Assembly (NCBI RefSeq): GCF_964204645.1
Contig: NC_134030.1
Span: forward strand, 16,683,110-16,747,109
Origin: Tubulanus polymorphus
Lineage: Eukaryota > Nemertea > Palaeonemertea > Tubulaniformes > Tubulanidae
Length of the DNA stretch: 64,000 nucleotides
Direction: 5' to 3'
Below the pieces are notes generated by a model. The model ran no database searches. It was not told where the DNA came from and saw nothing but the letters and a program-made list of their open reading frames with translations. The number at the start of each line of letters is the position of its first letter. The first letter of the stretch is position 1. Positions 1 to 13,600 of this stretch are shown here, piece after piece. The position numbers and the translations under genes are program-made.

Positions 1-1174
1 CTGACAACAGAAACAAAACAAAATTTTCAATGAAAATTGGAAATCTCTTTATTAGGAAAAAAGCATTAGCAAATTTACAAACTCTACAAGATAATTCTGA
101 TATATTTATCAACCCTAGAATTGTAAACCACGAGGAAGTTGGATATTCTGCCAATGGAATATTTTAATATTATTCATGTCATACATTCAAAATACAGTCG
201 ATACCTTCTGACTCAAATCATTTAGGACCAGTGATTTTCGTTATTTCAGTTAGGCGATAATTCAAGTTCCAATATGGAAATTCATGCTATGTTTCATAAG
301 AATTGTGTAAAGATTAGCTGACCTGGAACTCGATGCGTTTACTATCCCAAATCAAATATGTTATACCGGTAGTCATTGGATTGTATGATATTTTGTCAAC
401 TGCAGATAAAACAGAAACTAATCACATTTTTTAATCATTATGTTCTCAACCTGAAATCAATGGCCTACAACAAATATACCTGATAGGAATGAGATTAGTC
501 TACAAAAATACACCATTTACTTATGTTCACATCATTAAAAAAAAAACCTCCACATTTTCTCCTGTAATCTAGTTCATTACATTTCTATAACAGGTGTAAG
601 ACTGGCATGAGGGAAATTCTAACATTTATTCAGATCGGTCATTTTTCATTTACTGCTTTAACAATTTATATACCGGTAATATATTTGATTTTGTTTAAAC
701 ATTTTCTTCTAAACAGTAATCATTGCGCTTTAATAAAAGGAGAAATCGATCAGAACAAAAACAAGCAATCATTGAAAGAAAACTCCACATACGGAATATC
801 AATATATAGATATTATTTACATTGGGCACAGTGCTTAGTGGCAAAAACAAAGTTTCACATATCTTTAATTAGGACCATGGGTCCAGTACGACCAAATGAG
901 TAAATTTTAGTTTTGAGCGAAAAAATGTATTTTTCTCGGATTTACGATCGCTATCTTGGTGCATTATATATGCATGTCCAACTTTCTCCAAAACTCACTC
1001 GCATGGCAAAACAATCAATACTATGTTCTATATGTACGTTCTTGCTACAGCTAAACAATAACGTAATTATTACAAAACATAAATAAAGTGAATTTGACGC
1101 ATCGATTGACGCGTCAAAAATGCTATTTTAATTTTGACAGTATATTTACGCCATACATTTAGAGGTTCCCTATA
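1..1174. other. No gene recognised (3' flank of the SET-OTU-recombinase gene)
   Basis: AT-rich sequence downstream of the stop codon of the minus-strand gene that ends at 1175. A 98-codon open frame at 607-903 has no recognisable domain, no splice context and low-complexity composition, so I do not call it. I see no repeat family shared with the rest of the window here. Confidence 0.5.
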
Positions 1175-1665
1175 TTATTTCGTTTTCTGCTTCTTCGAGA
1201 TAATATTATGTAGCCTCGTTCGAACCTGAGGCAAAGTTCGGCTACCACCAAGTTCTTCAACTACTTTTCTCAAGTCTACTGCTGGTGCCATTCGCTTATT
1301 ATTCAAATAGTTATGCAATATCCTACAAAAAATATCTGTTTCTCCCTTTGTCCAGGGTGCCCTCTTAATACGTGACTTCTCATCTGAAACAAAATCATAT
1401 AAAAATGCTACACAAACCATTGCATCAAGACTACTGATAGGTTCTCACAATAGGCCCCATTTCCCCTAGGATTGTTATACCGTCCATAAGGTGGTTTAAT
1501 CACTATGGACCCTATCCATGAACTTACTTTGCGCTTCAGATTGGTTAGTTTCCATCTTTGGCGGAACTTCTGCATCGACCATGTCATTGTCATCACTGTC
1601 ATCACTGTTTTCACTGTCTTCACACTCAGTCCACTTATCGGCATAATCCAAGGATAATGGGAGTG
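1175..1665 (-). CDS. C-terminal exons: acidic linker and Myb/SANT-like domain
   Basis: Exon 1665-1528 encodes an acidic D/E/S run (CEDSENSDDSDDND). Exon 1383-1175 encodes APWTKGETDIFCRIL and ends RTRLHNIISKKQKTK before the stop. The W at the start of helix 1 and the basic C-terminal helix resemble the Myb/SANT-like module often found at the end of these recombinase proteins, where it is taken to bind DNA. Acceptors TTTTAG and TTTCAG and donor GTAAGT agree with the phases. Confidence 0.6.
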
Positions 1666-4600
1666 CTAAAACGTTATCAATGAATAAATGCACATGTACA
1701 CATACACACACACGGGTGACTGCTGTCATAGCAGAGAATACTAAAATATTTAATCTATCAGTAAAGTCAGACTTACCATCGGGATCAATATCCTCCAATG
1801 ACTTTCCTTTGAATCTTGCCATAATGCCATTTTCGGCAGCCAATAGCACCTTCGCTACCTTCGCTTTTTCAACGAGTGAAGATTGGAGGCAATATACATC
1901 TGCGTGAATTTTCACATCGTGCCCCATATGATCAGCCACCATCTTCAACTCGTTGGGCTTCATAGACAAAATCTGAAGTTATAAACCCAAATACTGGCTT
2001 TAGGGCTTTCATCCATTTCAAATCACTTCACAATATAATTTCCATTCACAAGTATCATTATAGCCGATCATTGATTTATTATAATCATTGCTTGTTATGT
2101 CTTTCGAAGACCAGAGCTTTACCTTCTTTATAGATATTCTTGATGAATGAAGGTTCTATTTTATATTCTTAAAAATTTCATTCACTAATACATACAGGGC
2201 TGGAAATTAGGCTTGTATGATAGTACATGTAAAAGCACTTCATGATAAGGTATGTCCTGATACGGATGTTTTAGGCCTATACAGGATCCGATATCAGCAC
2301 TTGTCTATTATCACTTGTCATCCTTTTATGATAGGTTTTATATACTGGTTAACTGAATGTAGAATTGTGGGACATACATAAATAGGAAAAATCACTTCAT
2401 GGTCAGGTAGTGTCTTGATATGATGGGTTTTATATGTCACTTAACTGGATGTAGAATTGTGGGACATACATAAATAGACACTTCATAAATAGGTAGTGTT
2501 CTGATATGATGGGTTTAATATGCTATTTTACTGCATGTAGAATTGTAGGATATATATATAATGGGAAAATCCTTTCATGATCAAGTACTGTCTAGATGAT
2601 TACATGACCTTAACGGTCACATGCCCTCTAAATTTCAGTAAGTAATTAACCTAATGATTCTTTTGAATATAGATAACACCTGATATCAGGAAGACAGAAA
2701 AAAATCCCCCATATACATGTAGTCTTAAATTGTCAGGTTATTAATCAGGTAATATAAATATACAACATTTATAATTGTAATACTGTGGTTTGTATTTTAA
2801 AGAGGTTTGTAATGCTTGCAATAAGACTAATCCTAGTTCATTGGTAAATGATAAACCTACTTGTAGTGTAGTTGCAAAGAAAGATCGGAGCTTCGTCGAT
2901 CTAATTCGTTCAGGTGCATTCAGTCCGGGACACAATTTTGTCATTTCACGCATTGCAGTACAACCGTCAAGTGGTGTGTCAGCACGTTTCCTAAAATGAA
3001 TGATGGATTTGCAATGCTTGCACAAAACCTGTCACGATATGAACTAAAAAAGGTTCAGATTGTATTGCTTTGTAAAGTATATACTGTATACAAAGACATT
3101 TTTCTAAAAAATGGCTGCATGGCCTGGTAAGCACTAACTTATTTGATTATTCAGCATGTAGATGCCCACGAACAAAACTATATCAGTTGTGATGAGAGAT
3201 TAAGATTTTTATCAGGACTATTAATCAATTGACATTCAAAAAGGGAATGATTGTACCTTAATAATAATAAAATAAACCTTGCATTAATCGAATCCATTCA
3301 AGAAACATTCAAAATCCGTATTGCAATTGTTAATGGGTTAATGTTATTTGAATAGGAAAGTGCAAACACTGTATAAATCAGAAAATAGCATTCTTCCTAG
3401 AAAGACCCACATAGCTTTATCTGTGAAACTTTACACTGACATTTCAGATAGACTTCTATCCATCTTCAGAGTTATATAAAAACTCTTCTAAATCGCTGAA
3501 GATGGATAGAAGTAAAATCTATCCAAATTGTCAATGTCAACAGATATACGTTGTTGAATGTTCTTATTATACACGCTATATACACGTCTTTTATACACGT
3601 CTTTTATACATGCTAAATAGAATGCCACAAGTCTAATTGATTTCAGAATTGATGTTACCTAGCAAAAATGAAGTCACTTGTACTTTGTCTGGTATCGAGG
3701 ATATGTTCGATAGCTTTAACCATCTTCTCAGTAAGCAGAATGTATACACCTCGAATACTGCGAGTGCTCTTCCCTCGGATTTCTATTACACGCATTCTAC
3801 AAAAAACTCTCCAAAATCAACCCAACATATCTTGTAAATTAGATAAGAGCATATGACTAAGACAATTTTAAAACAACAATTACCGTTTGACCAAAAGCTG
3901 CTCAGCTAGAGACAGTGATTGCAGGATCTCTTGATTCTGATCGGCATCCGGCACAATATTTTCGAAATCGCTCATGATCATTTCTTCCACTTCTGATATC
4001 CGCCTTCGGTTGAAAAGGACTATACGGACAAGAACAGCATAAGCAAGATGTTTCCACTGTTTTGAAGTAGGCTCATGTATCATCAACGCTTTATCAATTT
4101 CAGAGTCGAGCCAATCTTTAAAGACTACTAAGTCATCTGCCACTGGATGTGTATTGCCTTGATTGAGTTTCCTAAGTTTAATCCTTCGATTAGCAACACA
4201 CGAAACAGTATTGTTCCAATGGGCCCGATAAACTACTTCGAAATCTCTTCCCTCTTCTTGCATAATTTTGTCTCCTTCAAAAATCCCCATGCTCATTTTG
4301 AGGACAATGCAATGTTTGATGTAAATCCCCAAATTTATTGCCACACTCGGGGAATCTTTTTCCAAAGCTAACTTCTTAACACATTTGACTATCTGATGGA
4401 AATGTGGCCCTCTCAGGTACGAGGAAAGCGATATCCAGTTTTCTTCGCCATTGTTCTCGTTCAGGGCTTTCAGTAGCATACCGAGTAAACGGACCTTTGT
4501 TCTCAAGTTTGCTAGGTCTTTTCGGCGCTGCTCCTTTGCAGTGCCTAAACGCGAGTACAATGACAAAGCAAATTCACCAATTAATTCGTCTTTTTCGCAA

Positions 4601-7600
4601 ATGCCAGGAATGCCAGGGTTTGCAACTGTTTCTCGCATTCTGCTGAATATCAAGTTTAATGCAACCGTATCCTCATCGATTCTTGGTACAAATGGTGATA
4701 GCATGTTTCGAGAGGTTCTTATGTAATTGATGTCTGGTTGTTTTGCCATTGGTTTGAAGTGGCAACGTGTCGCATGCTCGGAAAGGCATCCCTTGTAGAA
4801 AAAACCCTTACAAAATTCGCATGGTACGTAGTCCACTGCATTTGGTGGTTTATCCGTTTTATTGGGTCTACGGACAACGACCAACGTACCATGTCCTTCT
4901 TTTATCACTTTACAATTGTGCCGAAAGTTTCCTTCATTCTGAAGTAAGCGCATATGTTTTTTTTTTTCATTTGGATCGCGTATCAGATGGTACTTTATAA
5001 TTTCTGGTTCAGACGCGTGAATACTGCACAAATGCGAGGATATTTTCGAAGTAAACACACGCTTACAATACAAACAATAATCTGCCTTTCGGTAGTCCCG
5101 CTTGCCATCTACTGACTGGTATGTCGGAACAGTAACATGTTTCAAATGAGCCGACAGTCTTGACAGATAATCTCCAAAGTCTTCTTCCTCAATATCGTTA
5201 TCATTTGGATCAATTTCATGGAGATTATCATCATCACTATCACATAGATCGTCATCAGGAATGTAATCATCTTCAGAATCTGATATACATTTTCTTTTTT
5301 TCCGCTTTTTTGGAATGTCAACATCAATTGACTGATCTTCAGAGTCAGATGAGTCAATTTGCCTTTTTTTCTTTATAATTGCATCCTGTTGTGAAGAGGT
5401 TCCAGCTTTCGGTTCAAATACATCTTTTGGCAGTAAAGGGGCAAAATGATCCGGATTCCAGTGTCCAGGTTTAAGTTCTGAATGTGTAGTCCACATTACG
5501 AGTAAAGGTGCTTGCCTCAATGTGCCAGTCAAATTTTTTCTTGGATTTAATATATGGTTCATTATAGGCACACGATTATCCAATAACCCATTAACCGAGG
5601 GGTATACTGATCTTATCCTCCTATCAATAACTGTTGCGAGTGCCTGTATTGTCAGCATCGAAGAATAACTGTTGTGTATTGCACAAGCAATACATGCATC
5701 TGCGAAGGATGGTGAAATCAAATCGAATCCAAATTCGATACTTCGAGTTTGATAGAAGTCAGAATTCTCAACCATTTCGATACAAGTGCGAACACGAAGT
5801 TCAGTTGCTAGATCTTCACACCCACAAAGACCGACTGATACTGCATTGAACAAACAGTTACCATCACCAGATACATCTGCAGGCATGAGCACCCCATTTA
5901 CCATATCACCACATTTCTGCATAATTTCTAATGACCTGCCATGTACCATCAGTTTTCTGTCCAAACACTTATACTCAAGTTCCCGTATCCTACTTGCAAA
6001 ATAGCCAACAGTAGTTTTCAGATTCTCATAGCTTTTCTGTGCACTCAGAGTGAGCATCTTCAGAATGTTTGAGTAATCAATAGTGGTAGTAGCTGAAGAT
6101 AAAATAAAAGACATCTATCAAGTGTTAATGAATACCTAGGAAACTACCACCAAAATTTAACATGTTTGGTGTTGCAGATCTATTCTTATGAATTTAAATC
6201 AAATCTGGTAGACCTAGCCATTTTACATGTACCCAATTCAATACAATCAAAAGTCAATTTTCCGGCTTCTCAATAAAAATCTTGTCAAAGTTGTATCTAA
6301 ATCCAATATCTAAAAAACAAATATCCTACTGAACTGAATTTTTGACTTTTTGACCTCGTAGAAACTGTTGAATTAATATTCACATACATTGATAACATCT
6401 TTGCGTTATTTCATGTTATTTTTGAAGGCATCATTGGACTACAAGTTTTTATCACTCTAACCTCTGTCTAACAATACTTCAATGTTCAATTCCTGCTGGT
6501 GCGAATACACAAACTATTTTCCATGAAAATCAATGAAATGACAGAAAATTTCATGTGCTTTTTCACTTTGCAATAGATAATAGGTACAAAACTGAATGGT
6601 TCCAAAGTAAATTTCAAATTTCCAAAGTAAATTTCAATGTTCAAATTAATCCTAGTGGGGAGAACAATATCGGATAATTTCTATTCAACAAAACAAATTC
6701 AACATAAATAACAACAACATAAATAACAAGTTAAAATTGTTGGTACCCTCCTTAAAAAAAAAACCATTCCAACCATGAGCGAGGACTGGTGAGACTAAGA
6801 TGACTCAAAATTTGCCTGATCCAAACATATCTAAAGATCTAGAAATTGAGACTACAGATTACAGAGACTACTACAGAGACTACGCCATTTTCCTCTGATT
6901 GATCCAATTTTTCCAGTAGTAATAGGCTCTGGGCAGAGATACATATATTATATATACCAAACATCAAACAAGTTCTCCATGAAAACTTTTGTTGAACAAA
7001 TGCTGTTGGTCACATATCTTGAATCTGATAAGACCAGTTTTTGAGCTGCAGTTGTCTCAAAAGTACTAGATACATGTATTAAGACAATCCTTTAAAATAT
7101 CTCCAAAGCTTCCTAAAATGCTTTGATTCTACCTATGGATGGACAATTGACACTAGAACGCAATATGCCTAATACAACTTTAGAACAAGATTTTTCAGTT
7201 AATGTGTAAGATTTTTCAGTTAATATGCACCTTTTTAAGGTAGATAAGATCATAACGTTCACTTACCGCAGGTTCCCTCCTTGTTTTCATAAAAAAATGG
7301 TAATTCTTCATCGCTATCATAGTCATGTGGCAGAAAACCTAAATAGATTAGTTTCAATTATTTCAATTATCCATACTGGCATAATTTTTCGGCATTGACC
7401 CTCCCCCTTAGTATCTACGTGTTAATGACACAAGCTATGCTCAACACTTTCAACGACCGAAGGATATTTTTTATGAAATAGGGAGTGTAAAGTAATATGG
7501 ATTGCAATTTATTTTTATATCACAGTTTTTGATGCATTTTAGGACATGTCTTGTCCACAAAGTATGTGCTCCTTGAAAGACAAAAGTTCGTACAATGTGC

Positions 7601-10600
7601 TCTAATCCCCACCCACAAAAGAAGGGAAACCACTTTTACATGATTTCACTCTCTGAAGACCGATTGCATTTTGACTTTCTTCTCGCAAGGCATTATCTTG
7701 CAAGTCGATCGTTTTCCTTACACTCACAAAATATGAATGTTTAGGATGAACAAAAACCAGGTTTAAAGGTATAGTACACTTCAAATGTAACGTACTTATT
7801 ATAGCTTGAGATATCGAAGATTCAAGTAATTCCTCGCCATCTGAAAATTCTAAAAGTAGAGAAAAGCCAAAACATCTCAAAAACTATTTGAAGAAAATAT
7901 ATATTTCAATTATCAGTGGGTAAGTAGTGTTAGCTAGTCCAATTTTGGGAATAAAACAAATTCCAAAGATAACTATATTGGCAGCTCATTGATGTTCAAT
8001 CATTCAAATAGCTGATTATTGGAAATGTGCATCTTGTGAATAATAAAGCTATGTAACTATCAGTAACTGCATAAATACGGTAGATATCATCGATACAGCT
8101 ATTAAATTGTGAACAACTATAACTGCTTATGCAAACAAGTGTTATCTTACCAGAACAGGTGGATTCAGAATCATTGTCAACATCACCAGAAGGGCCACAT
8201 GTCAATGCATCATCTTGAAAAATAAATGATATGGTGACAATTATTGCTGCATGTTACAAGTTAAAGAATTATGCAATACGTTAATTTACCAGAGCAGGTA
8301 AATTCAGAAACTTTCTTTATATCATCACATCAATACATTATCTTGAAAATCAAATGACAGATATAATGATACAGCAACCTGACAATTATTGCAACATAAC
8401 ATAAGTAAAGCATGCAATGGTGATATAATGTATTAGATTATAATGTAACATAGAATTGTGATGCATAAAATTGTTCAAATTCTTCATGAACAGGAAAGGT
8501 CTATTTCAACTTGTTTGAAAAGGATATTGGGTTTGGGATAGTGTCCTGATATGGGATTTATATGCTGAATGTAGAATTGTAAGATATGCATAGGTAGTAA
8601 AATCACTTCATCATTAGGCAGTATCCAGATATTGTGGGTTTTATATGCCACCTAACTGAATGTAGAATTGTAGGACATATATGAATAGTAAAATCACTTC
8701 ATCATTAGAGAGTGTCCCAATATGAAGGGTTTTATATGCCACCTAACTGAATGTAGAATTGTAGGACATATATAGACAGTAAAATCACTTCACAATTAGG
8801 TAGTGACCAGATATGATGGGTTATATATACTACTTAACCAAGTACAGAATTGTAGGACATACATAAATAGTAAAATTATTTAATGATTAGATAGTGTCCT
8901 GATGTGAATGGTTTTATATGCCACTTAAGTAAATGGAGAATTGTAGGACATATGGTGAATCTTTTCTCATTAAGGTAGGATAGGTTTTATATGCCCCTTT
9001 ACTAAATATAGAACTTTTAACACATATGAATAGAGAAATAGAGTTTATTTACCAGAAACTGTGAATTCAGAAATTTTCTTTTCACCAGAACACTCACGAA
9101 TCAATGAAATATCTGTAAAATAAAATGACAGATACAATGATACAGCAACCTGTTGACCACTATTACTGCATTATACAAGCTAAAAAGTTACATAATGAGT
9201 AAACTTACCAGAACACGTGAATTCAGAAACTTGTTTTGAATCATCACTGGAACATTTACTCGTCAATACATTATCTAGAAAATCAAATGACGGATACAAT
9301 GATACAGCAACCTGTTGACCACTATTACTGCATTATACAAGCTAAAAAGTTACATAATGAGTAAACTTACCAGAACACGTGAATTCAGAAACTTGTTTTG
9401 AATCATCACTGGAACATTTACTCGTCAATTCATTATCTAGAAAATCTAATGACGGATACAATGATACAGCAACCTGATGACCACTTTTACTGCATTATTC
9501 AAGCTAAAACGTTACATAATGAGTAAACTTACCAGAACACGTGAATTCAGAAACTTGTTTTGAATCATCACTGGAACATTTACTCGTCAATACATTATCT
9601 AGAAAATCAAATGACGGATACAATGATACAGCAACCTGCTGACCACTATTACTGCATTATACAAGCTAAAAAGTTACATAATGAGTAAACTTACCAGAAC
9701 ACGTGAATTCAGAAACTTGTTTTGAATCATCACTGGAACATTTACTCGTCAATACATTATCTAGAAAATCAAATGACGGATACAATGATACAGCAACCTG
9801 TTGACCACTATTACTGCATTATACAAGCTAAAAAGTTACATAATGAGTAAACTTACCAGAACACGTGAATTCAGAAACTTGTTTTGAATCATCACTGGAA
9901 CATTTACTCGTCAATACATTATCTAGAAAATCAAATGACGGATACAATGATACAGCAACCTGCTGACCACTATTACTGCATTATACAAGCTAAAAAGTTA
10001 CATAATGAGTAAACTTACCAGAACACGTGAATTCAGAAACTTGTTTTGAATCATCACTGGAACATTTACTCGTCAATACATTATCTAGAAAATCAAATGA
10101 CGGATACAATGATACAGCAACCTGCTGACCACTATTACTGCATTATACAAGCTAAAAAGTTACATAATGAGTAAACTTACCAGAACACGTGAATTCAGAA
10201 ACTTGTTTTGAATCATCACTGGAACATTTACTCGTCAATACATTATCTAGAAAATCAAATGACGGATACAATGATACAGCAACCTGTTGACCACTATTAC
10301 TGCATTATACAAGCTAAAACGTTACATAATGAGTAAACTTACCAGAACACGTGAATTCAGAAACTTGTTTTGAATCATCACTGGAACATTTACTCGTCAA
10401 TACATTATCTAGAAAATCAAATGACGGATACAATGATACAGCAACCTGTTGACCACTATTACTGCATTATACAAGCTAAAAAGTTACATAATGAGTAAAC
10501 TTACCAGAACACGTGAATTCAGAAACTTGTTTTGAATCATCACTGGAACATTTACTCGTCAATACATTATCTAGAAAATCAAATGACGGATACAATGATA

Positions 10601-13600
10601 CAGCAACCTGTTGACCACTATTACTGCATTATACAAGCTAAAAAGTTACATAATGAGTAAACTTACCAGAACACGTGAATTCAGAAACTTGTTTTGAATC
10701 ATCACTGGAACATTTACTCGTCAATACATTATCTAGAAAATCAAATGACGGATACAATGATACAGCAACCTGTTGACCACTATTACTGCATTATACAAGC
10801 TAAAAATTTACATAATGAGTAAACTTACCAGAACACGTGAATTCAGAAACTTGTTTTGAATCATCACTGGAACATTTACTCGTCAATACATTATCTAGAA
10901 AATCAAATGACAGATACAATGATACAGCAATCTGCTGCCAATTATTACTGCATTATACAAGCTTAAGTTATTTCATGAGTTTACTTACCAGAACAAGAAT
11001 CATGATTTTTTTTTTCACCAGATTTGTGTTGACGAAAAGACTTGGAAGTCAATACATTATCTTGAAAATGAAATTACAGGGTGTTAATACAATACCTAGA
11101 GTAGGTAATTTCCCAAAATATAGGCTTACATGTTGCCAGTAGACCATCTTGAATGTGATCCATGAAAATTACATGGTTTTATATCAACCTCATTTTGAGT
11201 GTGTCAAGAGAAAGTAAAAAATCGACAAAACATGTATGCCTGGTTACTGTCTTTTTTCCAATCCTACCGTTCAATTTGTAGGGAAAGAAATCAAATTACC
11301 TGCCAAGGGTAGAAATAGGAAAATTGCAAGGCGGGTTCAAAAAGTAAATACGAGGCATTTTCGGTTAAAGCAGCCATATCAAATTCGTTAAGGGGGGTCC
11401 CTCCATCTAGGGTTAGATACACTTTTGAATAAATCAACCCTTAAAGATGAAATTTCTGAGATGTTAAATTTATAGGTTTAAGTTATCTCTGTACGAAGGG
11501 CAACTTCAAAGGGAAGGCACGAGTCTAGACCTTCGAGACCACCCGCTTGATACGCCCCTGCATGCATTTCAAAGATCATGTTTACTTCATGAGAATGGAT
11601 TATTTCTAACATAAATAATAACCAATTTCATTGATGTTAAAAATATATTTTTATCAAACGATACATACTTAGACCATCAGGAAATTATAGCACTGTATAG
11701 TATTCACCTTAAAACAAAACATTTATCATGGTGGGTGGCCAATAGGACTGAACCTAAGTTTTTTTACACAAAGAATACATGCTTAACATTGCTCATTATC
11801 TAAAATATGCATTATGAGATAATTCAATGAAACAAAAGGGAACCATAAAAATTGAAAAGCATACAACAGATATATATATATAGAATATATATAAGGTTAG
11901 AATATATATAAGGTTAGGCCTATCACATGCAAAATGATTCAAATTCGTCTATTTCTGCTGTTCTGGTGGACGGCTCAACAAAGTATACCGGTAAATGTAT
12001 AAACTGAGTTTATGGACATACAAATCTTATAGAGAAAAAGAGCAACATTTCTGAGGGGTGGATGCAAGCTGGATTTATATGTGCATAATAAAAGGCATAA
12101 TTCAACTACCCGCCCTTGGTTGTGTTCCAACCTAATGCTTCTAAGCCAATACTGTATCATTCACTTATACAAATTGGGTAATGATAGTTTATGGTCGTTG
12201 GTGTATCAAAATGAATCATCTACCATCATAGGGCATACCTATAAGAAGCAAGTTGCATCTAACATAACCTATCTTATCTTCAAAGTCCAATGATATTTAT
12301 TAACCGCAGAATTAACACATATTCCTGATAGACACCCTCAATTCAGATTCATGCACAGTTATCACACACAGTACATGAAGAAAATCTCATGGCGCAAATG
12401 TAGCCTGTATACAGCAAGTTTTTATGTAAGCCATGAAATGCAAGGCAAATCTGAAATTTACATTTGAATATGATAGACTCATTTTGCTTTTATTCTCCAT
12501 GCTTAAACCAAATTCCATCTACATAGGCCTAATGACAATCGCAAGCTTCAGCATGCTGGGTGTACTTTGCAAGTTTGACTCAATCTAGAAAATTTTAATC
12601 CCAACAGGTTAACAAGCTTACCTGAGGCATTAAGTTCTTTTTTGTTAGAAGCCTATTTATATGTTGAATACAAAAATAATTTTCCAGAATGGCATAATGG
12701 AAGCAGTGAAGAAATCAGCAAATAAGCAAATGTAGCTCATTCATGCAGCACAGAAATACAATATGGTACCCAAATGCATCAGTAGAAACAAAGATACTAC
12801 ACGGCGTATCTATAGTACAATGATTAGTTGTAGAGGAACTTTTATCGTGATTAAGAAATTGATCAGTCGATGTTCTTAGGATCAGTACATACACACAGAG
12901 TAGGGTGAGGGGGTTTGAAAATTTGTATTAAAATGTCTATGGTTGTGTATGGGAGGGGGTTTGCATTTATAAACTGCTGTATGCACCATACTCCATGTAG
13001 TATGATCATTGATGTTGGACCATCGTAACTCATAACCAAAGTTTAATTTTTTCAACACCAGCATAAATCATTTACTGATAATTCATTAATAAAGACAAGC
13101 GTTACGAATCATAAACTGCTTTCTTCTCGGGACCCGCTGTCAAGGATAATTGGAGATATTGAGGTTATGTTCACGATACTTTTTTTTCAATTGACAACTT
13201 CAGTCGTCATTCTGATAAAAATTACAAGCTTTGAACTTAGGGCTAATTCTTTGATGCACAAATGCTTGCATTAGAGGTTGTTACTATAAGGCACTAAAGC
13301 GTATACAAAAAGTATGGATGTATGGTGAAGGGGAGGGTAAGGTTCTAACTGAATGAGAGCTTCGCTGCAACAAAATTGGATGAAAATAAATCATCATAAT
13401 TTACCTGTCTCCACCAATAATCAGTCACCCCGTAATCATACCGCAATTCTGTTTTGGGGGGTATGTCCTTAATAGCAAAAAATGCAATATGGGGCCTTCC
13501 TTCAGATATGACGGTTTTGGCTTTACAGTTTTCTTTGCCACCCCACCCATCATTGATGAGCCGTCCCAAACTACCATCATCAATTGAGGCATCAATGCTG

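Noticed and set aside
607-903. 98-codon open frame on the plus strand
   Set aside because: No domain, no splice or promoter context, hydrophobic/Asn-rich composition expected by chance in AT-rich DNA.
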